Of a DNA stretch of 64,000 nt, positions 10,300-20,693 are shown piece after piece; position 1 is the stretch's first letter, and the number at the start of each line of letters is the position of its first letter. The notes below the pieces were generated by a model, which had not been told where the DNA came from, did not search any database, and worked only from the letters and a program-made list of their open reading frames with translations. Source of the stretch: Nematostella vectensis (taxonomy: Eukaryota > Cnidaria > Anthozoa > Actiniaria > Edwardsiidae); NCBI RefSeq assembly GCF_932526225.1, contig NC_064045.1, positions 2,581,998-2,645,997 of the forward strand, read 5' to 3'. Made by a program: the position numbers and the translations under genes.

Positions 10300-10695
10300 A
10301 TATTTATTTGTACGCGAGGGATCGACCCTTTGAGACGTGTGAAGAAGTTTGAGTGCTCGCGAACTTCACAACACTCAAAAGGACATAAGCAAATAAGTGA
10401 AAAATTCATAAATGTGGACTTTAGAAGCACACTAGCATACACACATTGGCACCAGTCGGTCCAAGACGGGACGCTAGCACAGTCTATTACCCGTGGAGTT
10501 CGGCAACCATGGACAGCTGTTTCGTCCTTATTAGGACTCGTCAGCATGGCATAGCCGGTTTGCCTCAGTTAAACTTCATCGGCAGATCTCCCCTCACTTC
10601 ACGTCCGTACGACGAGCGTACGACCGTGAGAGACTTGAGTCTCACGGTATGCTAATTACTTTATTATAATGACCGTCCTTCTGAACCGTGTGAAC
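10300..10695 (-). repeat. PLE1 5' terminal repeat (pLTR)
   Basis: Block repeated at about 33,470-33,860 and 58,050-58,450, and partly inverted at 29,373-29,632. Besides the hammerhead it holds a 9-bp hairpin ACCGTGAGA/TCTCACGGT at about 10,620-10,648 near the element's 5' edge. Confidence 0.75.
10502..10564 (-). ncRNA. Type I hammerhead ribozyme, PLE1 terminal repeat
   Basis: Same fold as the motif at 1327-1389: core CUGACGA, stem II GUCC/GGAC with loop UAAUAA, GAAA, four-base stem III ACAG/CUGU, cleavage after UC, and stem I CCAUG/CAUGG extended by GGCAA/UUGCC. It lies on the transcribed strand of PLE1 upstream of its RT. Self-cleavage here would define RNA ends of the element. Confidence 0.9.
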
Positions 10696-12540
10696 GAGCG
10701 CTGACCTTTTAAATTATGCAAAAGTTTTTGGTAACTAAGCGTTGCGATGACGTAGGACAGTAGGCTAGATACTTCGTGTAAGAAAAAGGCTTCAGTAAGG
10801 TCGCATTCAATACACTAAAACAAGCGAAGTATTGACTATGTCGCAAAGGCTCTTGGGGTATTGCGAAACATTGCAGATTTCCCGGGACCACGAAAAAAAA
10901 CCCAGTTGCAATTTATAACTGGGCTACCACAGGTATCCCAGTAACTAAGTTTGTAGATTCTTCGCAATTTCCAGGCGTCTCAGCCGCCATCTTGTAATTA
11001 CTTTGTCAGTCGGGACTTCCAACGGCGTGTCGACCGGATTCCGACGTATACATTACCGCTGACTCCCTGCAGACTCACCCTTCCTCTACGCCGGTGGAAA
11101 ATTGCTTCCCCTTGGGAATGTGCAACAAGCAACTGTTTCTTAGCGAATCTGCGAAGAAAAGCCGTACCAGCTGATGTAAAAGCAACACAAAGCACAACAT
11201 CCCTACAAGTCCGGTAAGCAAGGGTATCAGAGAGCCCGACCGTAGTTTCTCTATGAATTATCGGCAAAATCACGCACATCGCGTCTTTGAATGTGTTGGT
11301 TTGTGAAGTGTGACGAAATATGAGATTCATTATTGTTCAAAAGTCTTTAGCTCGATCTTACCTCTGCTATCTTCGGATTTTGGTAACATTTCTTACATTC
11401 ACTATTCTCTGAGGTCGATAACTCGTGCGTTGTATTGGGGTTTGTGCATTGAATGGGATTTCTACACTAATTTTGTGCGGTTCTCTGTGCTTCCGCTTTT
11501 GATTTAGTAAGGGCTTCGATTGTTTGTGAGCAGTCCGCTTTTATTTAAACGGTAATCACGTCAGCTTTGTTTATATTTATTTCTGCGATCGTATGCAGCT
11601 CAAACTGTCCAAGGTGTTGCTGATGTGGCCTACGCTTGATTGTTTTAGAAAGATGGGGAATGGATCTCATAGGAGAAATTAATGTTACCGCAGTGCCTTA
11701 AGATTCATTTTTATTTGGATTTCTTGAATGCAGCGTTGCTTCATTGAAGTCGCATGAGTATCACAAATATCACAGGCGAAGGGTCATAAGGTAATACAAG
11801 AGGGTTTTCTTTTGCCATAAGGTTTCTCCTGTAGCCTTTCTTGACTAAACTGGTTGCACTTCGTGAGTCTTTCCCGCCATTTCTATATTTTTACTCTTGT
11901 GACTCTGTCACACTGTTTTGTCCGCCGTTTTGTCCTACGACAAAAACTGACTTCCCACGTTGTCTAATGTTTTTCTGGCTTAGTTTTCTTGTGTTTGAAG
12001 CTGTACTTTGTGTTTTCACCATAAGCTTAAGTGATATTTTGGATAATTCTTCACTTACAAACAATAATTTATTCAGCTCCGAAATCAGTCGCCTGTAAAT
12101 TCTGCGAAGGATTTGCATATTTCTCTGAGCCCTGATTGCGATGCGCTGTTGTTGTGTCAGTCTCACGGTAGGCCAGTCACAGTTAAGTTGATGAAAAAGA
12201 GTTAGTGTTTGCGGTCGGATTGCGTTGTTGTGTAATACTGCTTGGAGTTTTTCTACCAGTGGGTTCTAAGTGCATTGTTGATTGAGCGCGTTGGTTCAGT
12301 TTACGGGCGACTCGAGTCCAACTTGTTTTTGCCACCCTGCATTTTCATTGTAGTCTTTTAACTATTTTATTCTACTTAATTTTACCTTGATTATTGATTA
12401 TTAATAATTAATTGATCTAGTTAAATAAAAGAAAGGGAAACTAATCAAATAATTATATACAATCAAACAATTATTTAACCGGAATAACCGGAAAATAAAC
12501 TACAATACTATTTCTGTAATTCTTTTTCAAAAAAAAAATA
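10696..12540. other. Unit-conserved non-coding stretch with YY1-like site
   Basis: No convincing gene. GCCGCCATCTT at 10983-10993 matches the YY1 site (AAGATGGCGGC reversed) and is kept in unit B (34149-34159) and unit C (58740-58750). ACTGGG...CCCAGT near 10,917-10,942 forms a small inverted repeat. Minus-strand open frames at 10,998-11,330 and 11,891-12,166 are shared with unit B, but the second lacks an ATG at its beginning and its unit A/B differences are mostly amino-acid changing. A promoter or first untranslated exon for the downstream NLR may lie here. Confidence 0.45.
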
Positions 12541-12564
12541 TATAAAATAATTATATCTGGCATA

Positions 12565-13146
12565 ATGGCAGGCCACCTCATGGCCCCCTTGATAGTACCC
12601 CTATTTGCTCTACATCTCCAGAATTTCTTATTACGGTGGCAGAGCCCACTAATTGAGTCTAAGGCCGGACCCTTCATTTCACCAGCACTTTTTGAAATGA
12701 GCCTGGACAAAGTTAAAATTTTCATGAACAATATTCATCCCAATCGTAGAAAATTGATCGCTCCAAGGAGTAACCCAAGCTCACTCGCCTTTCGCCTACT
12801 CATTCTTAGTGGGGACATCCCTCTCAATCCCGGTCCCACCTACCGGTATCACTGTGGAGCATGCTCAAAACCAGTTAAATGCAACCAGAAGGGTATTCAG
12901 TGCGACTACTGCGATGCATGGTATCACACAAAATGCTGCTCAATAAGCAATGAAAGTTACAATACACTTGCTAACAGTTCTTGTTCTTGGATCTGCTGTG
13001 CCTGTGATGTGGCCAATTTCTCAAAGTCATCAAGTGGTCCTGACATTCCTGATGACAATTATTATTTATCTTTATCAACATCAGTACAATCATCCGGCTC
13101 AGAATCACCCCAGCCACTAACATCCTCCCCCAGGCAAAGACAATAA
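12565..13146 (+). pseudogene. 2A-like plus PHD-finger N terminus of a CR1-like retrotransposon (unit A)
   Basis: A 193-residue frame from ATG 12565. The first about 80 residues are leader-like; GDIPLNPGP near residues 83-91 is a 2A-type ribosome-skipping motif, with Pro where the consensus has Glu. A PHD/zinc finger follows (CGACSKPV, CDYCDAWYHTKC, WICCAC), then a Ser/Pro tail. This is how many CR1/Rex1-type ORF2 proteins begin before their endonuclease. Directly after the stop, another frame reads TIKEWNKLP...FRERIKLN, the typical last residues of such an RT. Endonuclease and nearly all RT are thus deleted, leaving both ends joined. Confidence 0.78.
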
Positions 13147-13486
13147 AAGAATGGAACAAGCTGCCCTGCCTTACCCTGGATTCCACTAGTGCAGATATTT
13201 TTAGAGAACGAATAAAATTAAATTAAATTAATAAAATTATATTAATACCAATAATGCTGTTTAAACGATTTTTATCTTTTTACTTTATTTAATCTTTTTT
13301 TATTCTGCCTTATTATTATTTTTATTCTGCCTTATTATTATTTGTATTATTATTTATTATTATTATTATTATTTCTATTATTATTTTATTTTATGTTTTT
13401 TATTTTTTATTTTTTCTTTCTTTCTTTCTTTATTTTATTTTTTATTTTTTATTTTTTTTAGTTAATTAATTAATTAATGTATTTAC

Positions 13487-13521
<35 letters not shown>

Positions 13522-13590
13522 TACAATTAATTTATATCCACAGTGATGGTAACCCCTTTGTGGATTAACAATGTAGATGTAGATGTAGAA
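13147..13590 (+). mobile_element. 3' end of the deleted CR1-like element with ATGTAG tail
   Basis: RT C-terminal remnant (to about 13,232), then AT-rich TTA/ATTT low-complexity sequence, then GTGATGGTAACCCCTTTGTG and a short ATGTAG repeat at the end. A terminal microsatellite instead of poly(A) fits CR1/L2-type elements. Confidence 0.7.
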
Positions 13591-13858
13591 GATTCCCTTA
13601 GCATTCCCTTCTTTTCTAGGTTGTCAATGGTTGCTAAACTTTTGTTAGGTCCTAACTTTTACTTTGTTCCTCAACAGATTTATTAGTAAAACCAAGAGTG
13701 GAATTGATGCTACTTCAATCTTTCAAAATGTGATGTCAATGCATTAAGCAGGTATAGCCAATCTACTGTAGCATTGATATACAGCATTTTGATGTTGTGA
13801 TAATAAAAGATGATGATTTCTCTTGTTGCTGAGCATTTCAGTATTTTTGCAGATCAGT

Positions 13859-14684
13859 ATGGCCTCTGTACTCTTAGGCAGTGAGGAGAAGGACAACTTC
13901 CAAAAACTCTGCCGTCTGCTGATAGATGGAGGTACCCAGTCCCTGCGGACATACTTCACATCAATCCACCATCCCACCCCCCTTGCAGCATTTCTAAATA
14001 CGCACAAGAAAACCTTGGTTAACCTGAAAAGCAGGAGGATACTCCGGCAAGAGCAGTTTGATCGACTATTCCCTGCCAGCGGTGTTCCATCAGCTAATGA
14101 TTATGACATTACACTTTTGTTCCTGTTGCTTCGCCACATCTCTGGGTTGTCACCACCTGTCAGTACGTCTAGCTGGGATGTGTTGCCTCGTCCCACTGAT
14201 CTTACCAAGGAGGCACACATGGCCCGACTGAAATGGTACAGGAATAATGTGTTTGCCCACATCAAATCAACTGAAGTGCCAACTGTTCAATTTAATCAGT
14301 ACTGGGTTGAAATATCTGATGCTCTGATCTCCCTCGGTGGAGTCAGTCAGGGCGAAATAGACACCCTGAAGGTCACACCTCTTGAGGGAGATTATGTAAT
14401 GCTTTTGAATGAGTGGGTTAATAAAGATCTAAATTTGTCAAAAGAAGTAAATGAGACAAAGAAAGAAGTCCAAGAGACAAAGAAAGATGTGCAAGAGACA
14501 AAGAAAGAAGTGCAAGAGACAAAGACTAAAGTAGATGAGATAAAGAAAGAAGTGCAAGAGACAAAGACTAAAGTAGATGAGACAAAGAAAGAAGTCCAAG
14601 AGACAAAGAAAGATGTGCATGAGGTGAAGGGAAAAGTATCTGAGATGGCAGTGGACCTAGCATCACTCAAAGAGGAATTCTCAA
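13859..14684 (+). CDS. NLR gene A, exon 1: DZIP3-like HEPN domain and heptad coiled coil
   Basis: An acceptor TTTTTGCAG ends at 13852 and the ATG at 13859 follows, so an untranslated first exon lies upstream. Residues about 10-165 match the DZIP3-type HEPN domain found in cnidarian and amphioxus NLR-like proteins. R128-NNVFA-H134 fits the HEPN Rx4-6H motif of RNase-active members. Residues about 196-262 are perfect heptads of VQETKKE/VDETKKE type, a parallel coiled coil encoded by a 21-bp tandem repeat. The exon ends TCTCAA|GTAAGT after one base of a codon. HEPN may act as effector or adaptor; whether it cleaves RNA is unknown. Confidence 0.88.
14480..14620 (+). repeat. 21-bp coding minisatellite encoding coiled-coil heptads
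   Basis: Units such as GTGCAAGAGACAAAGAAAGA recur every 21 bp within the exon, each coding one heptad. Unit A has about nine VxETK-type heptads; unit B (37590-37650) has about four. Length changes in whole heptads keep both frame and coiled-coil register. Confidence 0.9.
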
Positions 14685-14812
14685 GTAAGTAAACCATCTG
14701 ATAGAAAGCTAGCCTGAAATGATAATAAGAAACTTACACAATCACGAATCTCAAATCATAATAAGATATCATTGACATAAGAAATACTGAACCTATTTAG
14801 TTGACATTTGGG

Positions 14813-16045
14813 AGACAGGACCTCTTGCTTTATATCCTTGTCTGTGAAGACAGGACCTCTTGCTTTATATCCTTGTCCATGAAGACAGGACCTCTTGCTT
14901 TATATCCTTGTCCATGAAGACAGGACCTCTTGCTTTATATCCTTGTCTGTGAAGACAGGACCTCTTGCTTTATATCCTTGTCTGTAAAGACAGGACTTCT
15001 TGCTTTATATCCTTGTCCATGAAGACAGGACCTCTGTTTTTATATCCTTGTCCATGAAGACAGGACCTCTGTTTTTATATCCTTGTCCATGAAGACAGGA
15101 CCTCTGTTTTTATATCCTTGTCCATGAAGACAGGACCTCTTGCTTTATATCCTTGTCTGTGAAGACAGGACCTCTTGCTTTATATCCTTGTCCATGAAGA
15201 CAGGACCTCTTGCTTTATATCCTTGTCCATGAAGACAGGACCTCTTGCTTTATATCCTTGTCTGTGAAGACAGGAGCTCTTGCTTTATATCCTTGTCTGT
15301 AAAGACAGGACTTCTTGCTTTATATCCTTGTCCATGAAGACAGGACCTCTGTTTTTATATCCTTGTCCATGAAGACAGGACCTCTTGCTTTATATCCTTG
15401 TCCATGAAGGCAGGACCTCTGTTTTTCTATCCTTGTCCATGAAGACAGGACCTCTTGCTTTATATCCTTGTCTGTGAAGACAGGACCTCTTGCTTTATAT
15501 CCTTGTCCATGAAGACAGGACCTCTTGCTTTATATCCTTGTCCATGAAGACAGGACCTCTTGCTTTATATCCTTGTCCATGAAGACAGGACCTCTGTTTT
15601 TATATCCTTGTCTGTGAAGACAGGACCTCTGTTTTTATACCCTTGTCTGTGAAGACAGGACCTCTGTTTTTATATCCTTGTCTGTGAAGACAGGACCTCT
15701 GTTTTTATATCCTTGTCCATGAAGACAGGACCTCTGTTTTTATATCCTTGTCTGTGAAGACATGACCTCTGTTTTTATATCCTTGTCCATGAAGACAGGA
15801 CCTCTGTTTTTATATCCTTGTCTGTGAAGACAGGACCTCTGTTTTTATATCCTTGTCCATGAAGACAGGACCTCTGTTTTTATATCCTTGTCCATGAAGA
15901 CAGGACCTCTGTTATTATATCCTAGTCCATGAAGACAGGACCTCTGTTTTTCTATCCTTGTCCATGAAGACAGGACCTCTGTTTTTATATCCTTGTCCAT
16001 GAAGACAGGACCTCTTGCTTTATATCCTTGTCCATGAGGACAGGA
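14813..16045. repeat. 35-bp minisatellite in NLR-A intron 1, about 35 copies
   Basis: Unit GAAGACAGGACCTCTTGCTT plus TATATCCTTGTCCAT, with two recurrent variants (CTTGCTTTATAT or CTGTTTTTATAT; TCCAT or TCTGT). The orthologous intron in unit B has about one unit (37,868-37,910), so the array grew in unit A after duplication. Confidence 0.95.
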
Positions 16046-16174
16046 TTTTTTCTCTTCATGGCCTGATGTTGAGAGAAACTTTTGTCCCTTTTTTGGTTTG
16101 GTGTCTTCTAAACACCTAGAGGCCTAAAATCCCTTTCTTGATTATTCCACTCTCAACTCTACTTGTTGTCACAG

Positions 16175-16238
16175 GTAGAAAGGTGAACAGCAAGAAGGAC
16201 ATCACTGCCGCTAAAGGTGATGAGGCTGCTTCTGGGAA
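16175..16238 (+). CDS. NLR gene A, exon 2: basic linker
   Basis: 64-bp exon between GTCACAG and GTAAGT. It completes the split codon of exon 1 (A|GT) and reads SRKVNSKKDITAAKGDEAAS, then leaves two bases. Hydrophilic linker, no domain. Its sequence, splice sites and phase are kept in two tandem copies in unit B. Confidence 0.82.
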
Positions 16239-16464
16239 GTAAGTTATAATTCTTTTTTGTGTGTTTCTCTTGCACTGATAAGCATAATTATGAGTTAGAT
16301 CGTGCAAACTTCAGTGAATTGTTTTTTAAATGTACCTTTTTGATTTGTTTCGCTTTTGTTTTTTATTATATAGATTTATTATAGATATTTCAATGTCACC
16401 CTTCAATAACTGAAAGTAACAGGCAATGTTAGGTTGTAAACTGATTGTGTGCTTTCTACTTTAG

Positions 16465-16508
16465 AACATCTCATGACCCAGGGAATAAGCGTCTACCAAA
16501 GAAAAAAG
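16465..16508 (+). CDS. NLR gene A, exon 3: basic linker
   Basis: 44-bp exon after TACTTTAG and before GTACAT. It reads TSHDPGNKRLPKKK and leaves one base, which joins the TG at the start of exon 4 as a valine codon. The KRLPKKK cluster could be a nuclear-localisation-like or RNA-binding patch, but that is only suggestive. Sum of the four exons is 3,684 bp, an exact multiple of three, supporting the model. Confidence 0.82.
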
Positions 16509-16751
16509 GTACATGTGACATGTGACATTATAAAATAAAATGAAAAGTGGCAGATTCTAGGAAGGGGCGGGGCTGGGCTGGGCAGGGTCTAGTATTTATG
16601 GTAACACCACATGTTTAGCTAAAATTTTAAGACAACATATATATGGGGGTTTAGTTTCTCCTGCCATATGTTTTATACAGTTAGTGTATATGTCGATGGG
16701 CCATACCCTCTCCCCCTGAGACAAATCATAGTTTCCCACCACTGATACAGA

Positions 16752-17024
16752 CAGTGGAACCTGTATATTACGATTGTTGTTTTTTATTTGACAGATCTTG
16801 TTAAATACAGATTACAGCCTCACAGAAACTTTACAGTCTTACACAAAGTACAGTTGCAATATTATTATTTTGTAGAAGTTGATAAGTAACCCGACCGAGT
16901 ACAACACTGTTTCCAATGGATTTTTCTTTATATCGTAAAATCAAGGAGGACATCTTAACCATACCCCGATTTTACGGTGCATCTACTATCTCCTGGGGTA
17001 TTTTGTAAAATCCAGGTTCCACTG
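16752..17024. mobile_element. Pogo/Tigger-like MITE in NLR-A intron 3
   Basis: CAGTGGAACCTG at the left and CCAGGTTCCACTG at the right form terminal inverted repeats, with TA at the right edge (the left flank is degenerate). A longer sister copy sits at 39987-40495 in unit B. Non-coding; the unit A copy is internally deleted. Confidence 0.7.
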
Positions 17025-17776
17025 TATCTGTTTTGTATAGCACTTTAAACACTTGTTACCTATCAGTAGAGATATAGACTACTCCATACAGTTTGCAATC
17101 ATGACTATGAGTAATGGGATAGTCATGGATAAAAGATGCTCTAGAAGGAGAACAAAATCATTTTCTCTCTTGGCTGCACAGCTCCCATGTATAAACGAAA
17201 AACTGTTCTTTGCATAGATTATACCGATTTGGATATTGTTCCTTTGTCAGCTCAGGTGCGCTACACTAACCAGCTGATTGTTTGCATACTGCACTATAGA
17301 TACAACCCCCCATCCAGGTTCACTTCTTCTTTCTCCGAAAAGGGCTGGAATTGTCAGCCCCACTTCTTTGTTTCACTGAGGCAAACAACACACCATTTCA
17401 ATATTTAATTTATAGTTTGTAGCATGTTAGGCGAGAAAGGGCCAATTCTTTGTGCAATTGATGTCCTCTTCTTTCAAAGGCATTGTCAGGGATTTCCATT
17501 ATCTTGTTTGACACTCTTTGAAATAAATATTTCCTATTATACTGTATATAGCATCCCTTCCACTTTCATATTCTCGTTAAAAATGGAACTAGGTAGAGCC
17601 ATGTATCTGCTAATAAAACACCTTGAATTTTTATATTCACACTGACGCAAACACACTGACGCAAATCGTTCTCCTTATTGAGAAATGCCCTTCAATAAGT
17701 TTGAAAAGAGAATGACCAAAATAAGAAAACCAATTCAAACCGAAACAGTAATATGTTTTTCTTTTCTTAATTTTAG

Positions 17777-20526
17777 TGATTCAAGACTTCATTGACTATC
17801 TTCATCTGAGGTACACGACAGGTGAAGAGGTCCTTATTGAGCCGCTTGAGGACATGGAGGACGGCAACTTCACTCTGGAGAACATGTTCTCAGAGCTGGA
17901 GATCGTCAGAAAAGACACCGATATCAAGGTGCCGATGTATGACGTCTTTACCGCTAGTGAACCATCCAAGAAGGTGCGAAGTGTTCTCCTGGAGGGGGAC
18001 TCTGGTGCGGGCAAGACCACGTTATGCAAGAAGATTGCATATGACTGGGCAACAGGGGTCTTGGCCAAAACAGAGTCCTTCCCTCAGGTGGAGCTAGTGC
18101 TGTCTTTGAAGTGTAAAGGGATGAGTTCTAAAGGGTTCCCGCAGGCAGTGCAAGATCAATTGTTTCCCGAGGAATTTAGTGTACAAGATAGGGTAGAAGT
18201 GGTGCAGTACATCAAAGAAAACCAAAATAAGGTTTTGATAATCCTAGATGGATACGACGAGTTACCTTTAGAGGCAAGAGAGAGCATACATAATGTAGTA
18301 TGTAAAAAGTTCTATTCCTCTAGTTACACCCTTTTAACGAGTAGACCAGAAAAGAAGCTCAGCAAATACTTTACAGGAAGTAATGCTCTAGAAATCAAGG
18401 GATTTCTCGATGTTGATGACGTTATCAGCATTTTCTTTAATGCATTACCAGATTACGCAGCATTTATTGTAGAGATTATCTCCAAAGGAATCTCTAATGT
18501 CGAATTGTGTAATCCTCTCACCTTGATTCTCTTCTGTTTGAGTTTCAAGGATCATTGTGAGAGGAACAGGGAAAAGGATTTCTCACATGGTATGACCCTT
18601 AGAGAACTTTACGAGGATGTAGCGTACTCACAAATTAGGAGATACTTTGAGAAGGAAAACATCAACTTCGACGATGACGATATTCAAGCGACGAGTTTTC
18701 AACTAGGAGAAATTGCTTTTCACAGTCTTAAGGACAATGCTAACACCTTTCCACTTCCTAAACTATCAGAAGTTTTGAAAAAGGTAGGTTTCTTAACACG
18801 CCGCAAATCCCCTAGCACCATACGAGCAGTAGAAATGTACTCCTTTGTTCACAAGTCTTTTCAGGACTTTTTCTGTGCTGTGTTTTTAGCTGACAGGCTT
18901 GGACAAGGCATTGTTGAGAGTGTATTGATTAATGATTTGGAATTTTACCTCACTGTCAATCGTTACGACCTCGCTATGATGGTAGGAAGAAATGTGGCGA
19001 AAGCCGTGGAATCTCTCGCACGCAAAGTACCCGAGTATCCACCCGAAAGGATTGCCACGTTTGATATGGATGCTAACAGTATCGCTCTCAAGTTGCTGTG
19101 TCAGTGTCTGGCGAGATGCAAACAATCAGAAATCGTCAAAGTTTTGGAAAAGGCATATTGCCTCCTTCCATGCAGAGTGCTTTTACAAATTTATTTTGAG
19201 CCATGTTATTCTACGCTGTTAGGATTGTCATATTTGCTTTCGTACGATTTGTCTCGTTCCCAGAGCCTGCAGACTGTCGGTAGTGTCAGCGGTTTGCGTC
19301 CCCTTGGTGATCTTACTATCTTGTTTTCGCATTGTACAGATGGGATCCCTGATCAATTTACAAAAGCGTTAGCTTCTTCTCCGATTCGAAAACTAGGTAT
19401 TTCTTGTCCCCCTGGTGCAGGTGATATTATTGTAAAAGCGCTTGTCAGCATGCTGTCACGTACCACATTACAGTCTCTCATTCTTTTTGATGGGATCGAC
19501 GAGGCTAATTTTGGCAATTTAATCGAGTCTTTAAAGAACAACGTTACACTATCAGAAATCTGTATTGAATCTGACGGCTTTGGTGATTCGTGTGCTATCA
19601 AGTTGGCTGAGATCTTATCTGATAACACCAGTCTCACTGACGTTCGCATTGATAGTACAATCCTGGGAGGTACTGGTGTTACAAGCCTCGCCAATGCATT
19701 GAAAGTCAATAAAACAGTACGAACTCTCGAGATTAGAAGTCATAACATGACGTCCGAAGCAGGCCGTGCTATCGGTGAAATGCTGAGACATAACACTACT
19801 GTCACGTCTCTTTTTCTTTGCGGTGGAAGGCTAGGTGATTCCGGGGCTCGGGGTATCGCTATTGGTCTTGCACAAAAAAGGACCATCGCTCACCTTAGCT
19901 TAGTGCGTTCTAGTATAGGCTTCGCTGGCATTAAGGCAATTACAAAAGTCATTCAAAATGTTACCCGCTTAAATTTGTCTGGTAACCCGGTAGGGTACGG
20001 TGGAGTAAAAGCTATTGCTAGACTTCTTGTGAAAAGCTGTTGCAGGTTGAAATTCCTTTTTCTTGATAATTGTAATATAGATGTGTTTGGTGCCAAGGAA
20101 CTCGCCATAGCTTTGTCAAGGAATTCATGTCTCGAGGAACTGTCCGTAGCTTGTAATGATATTAATGACGAAGGGATGTGTGCGCTGGCTGAGTCTGTGG
20201 CTAGTAATGAAACATTACAGGTTCTTTACATCACGTACAATAACGTCGGTCAAAATGGTAAAAAGGTTATAATTAGCGCTTGCGAAACGAGCAAGTCCGT
20301 CCGGCATCTCTACCACGAGAACGACTCCATTTTTGATACGTTCACCAAACCCCACTCGGTTTGCCGAGTTACCCGTCAATTATATAAAACTTATTTACTT
20401 GTTCTTAAGTTTAAGAGAATGCATCGGTTATACAAAAGATACAGTCAAGGTGTAGAACAGCAAGTCGAGATGATTTGTAATTTCTTGAGTATTGCAGAGC
20501 TTGACTTTATTCTCCCGAATGCTTAA
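17777..20526 (+). CDS. NLR gene A, exon 4: NACHT ATPase and leucine-rich repeats
   Basis: This exon follows TTTTAG at 17776 and completes the four-exon gene (1,227 residues; exon 4 from residue 312). Walker A is GDSGAGKT (about 385-392), Walker B is LIILDGYDEL (about 466-475), and a sensor arginine occurs in LLTSRPEKK (about 501). A winged-helix/helical NACHT-associated region follows (NPLTLILFCLS; SFVHKSFQDFFCAVFLADRL). From about residue 850 there are ribonuclease-inhibitor-type LRRs (NTSLTDVRI, CRLKFLFLDNCNID, NSCLEELSVACNDI, NETLQVLYITYNNV). The protein should be a cytoplasmic sensor: LRRs for ligand or autoinhibition, NACHT for ATP-driven oligomerisation, HEPN-coiled coil as the N-terminal output. 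Stop at 20524-20526. Confidence 0.93.
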
Positions 20527-20693
20527 TTTGTAATTTCTTGAGACGTTTATTTGAAAATCCTTTTTTTTTTTTGTATAAAGTGCAGGGAGTATAAATCCTC
20601 TCCATCTTGTTTGCCCATAAAATTTTGCTTAAAAATGTCCAACTCGCTTTCATTTCTAGCAAAAAATACCGTCGTTCCTCCCCCCTCAAACAA

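Larger units (their letters stand above)
6958..10695 (-). mobile_element. Penelope-like element, copy 1 (PLE1)
   Basis: Minus-strand element. The 5' terminal repeat with hammerhead lies at about 10,300-10,695, then a leader containing a small MITE, the RT/GIY-YIG reading frame (9165 to about 7559), a 22-bp minisatellite, and the 3' end at the Copia insertion. The ribozyme and the RT are on the same strand, as in PLEs known to carry hammerheads in their terminal repeats. The 3' terminal repeat is beyond the Copia and fold-back insertions; only the CTTCACACGGCTCATAG tail (2526-2542) is visible. Confidence 0.85.

Noticed and set aside
10998-11330. 110-codon minus-strand frame shared with unit B
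   Set aside because: The C-terminal part ends differently in unit B, no domain is seen, and it overlaps a putative promoter region.
11891-12166. 91-codon minus-strand frame shared by units A and B
   Set aside because: The beginning lacks ATG (the first codon is GTG), an overlapping plus-strand frame is equally long, and unit A/B differences mostly change amino acids, so no sign of constraint.
14392-14697. Minus-strand frame opposite the heptad repeat
   Set aside because: Shadow of the plus-strand coding repeat, explained by the 21-bp period.
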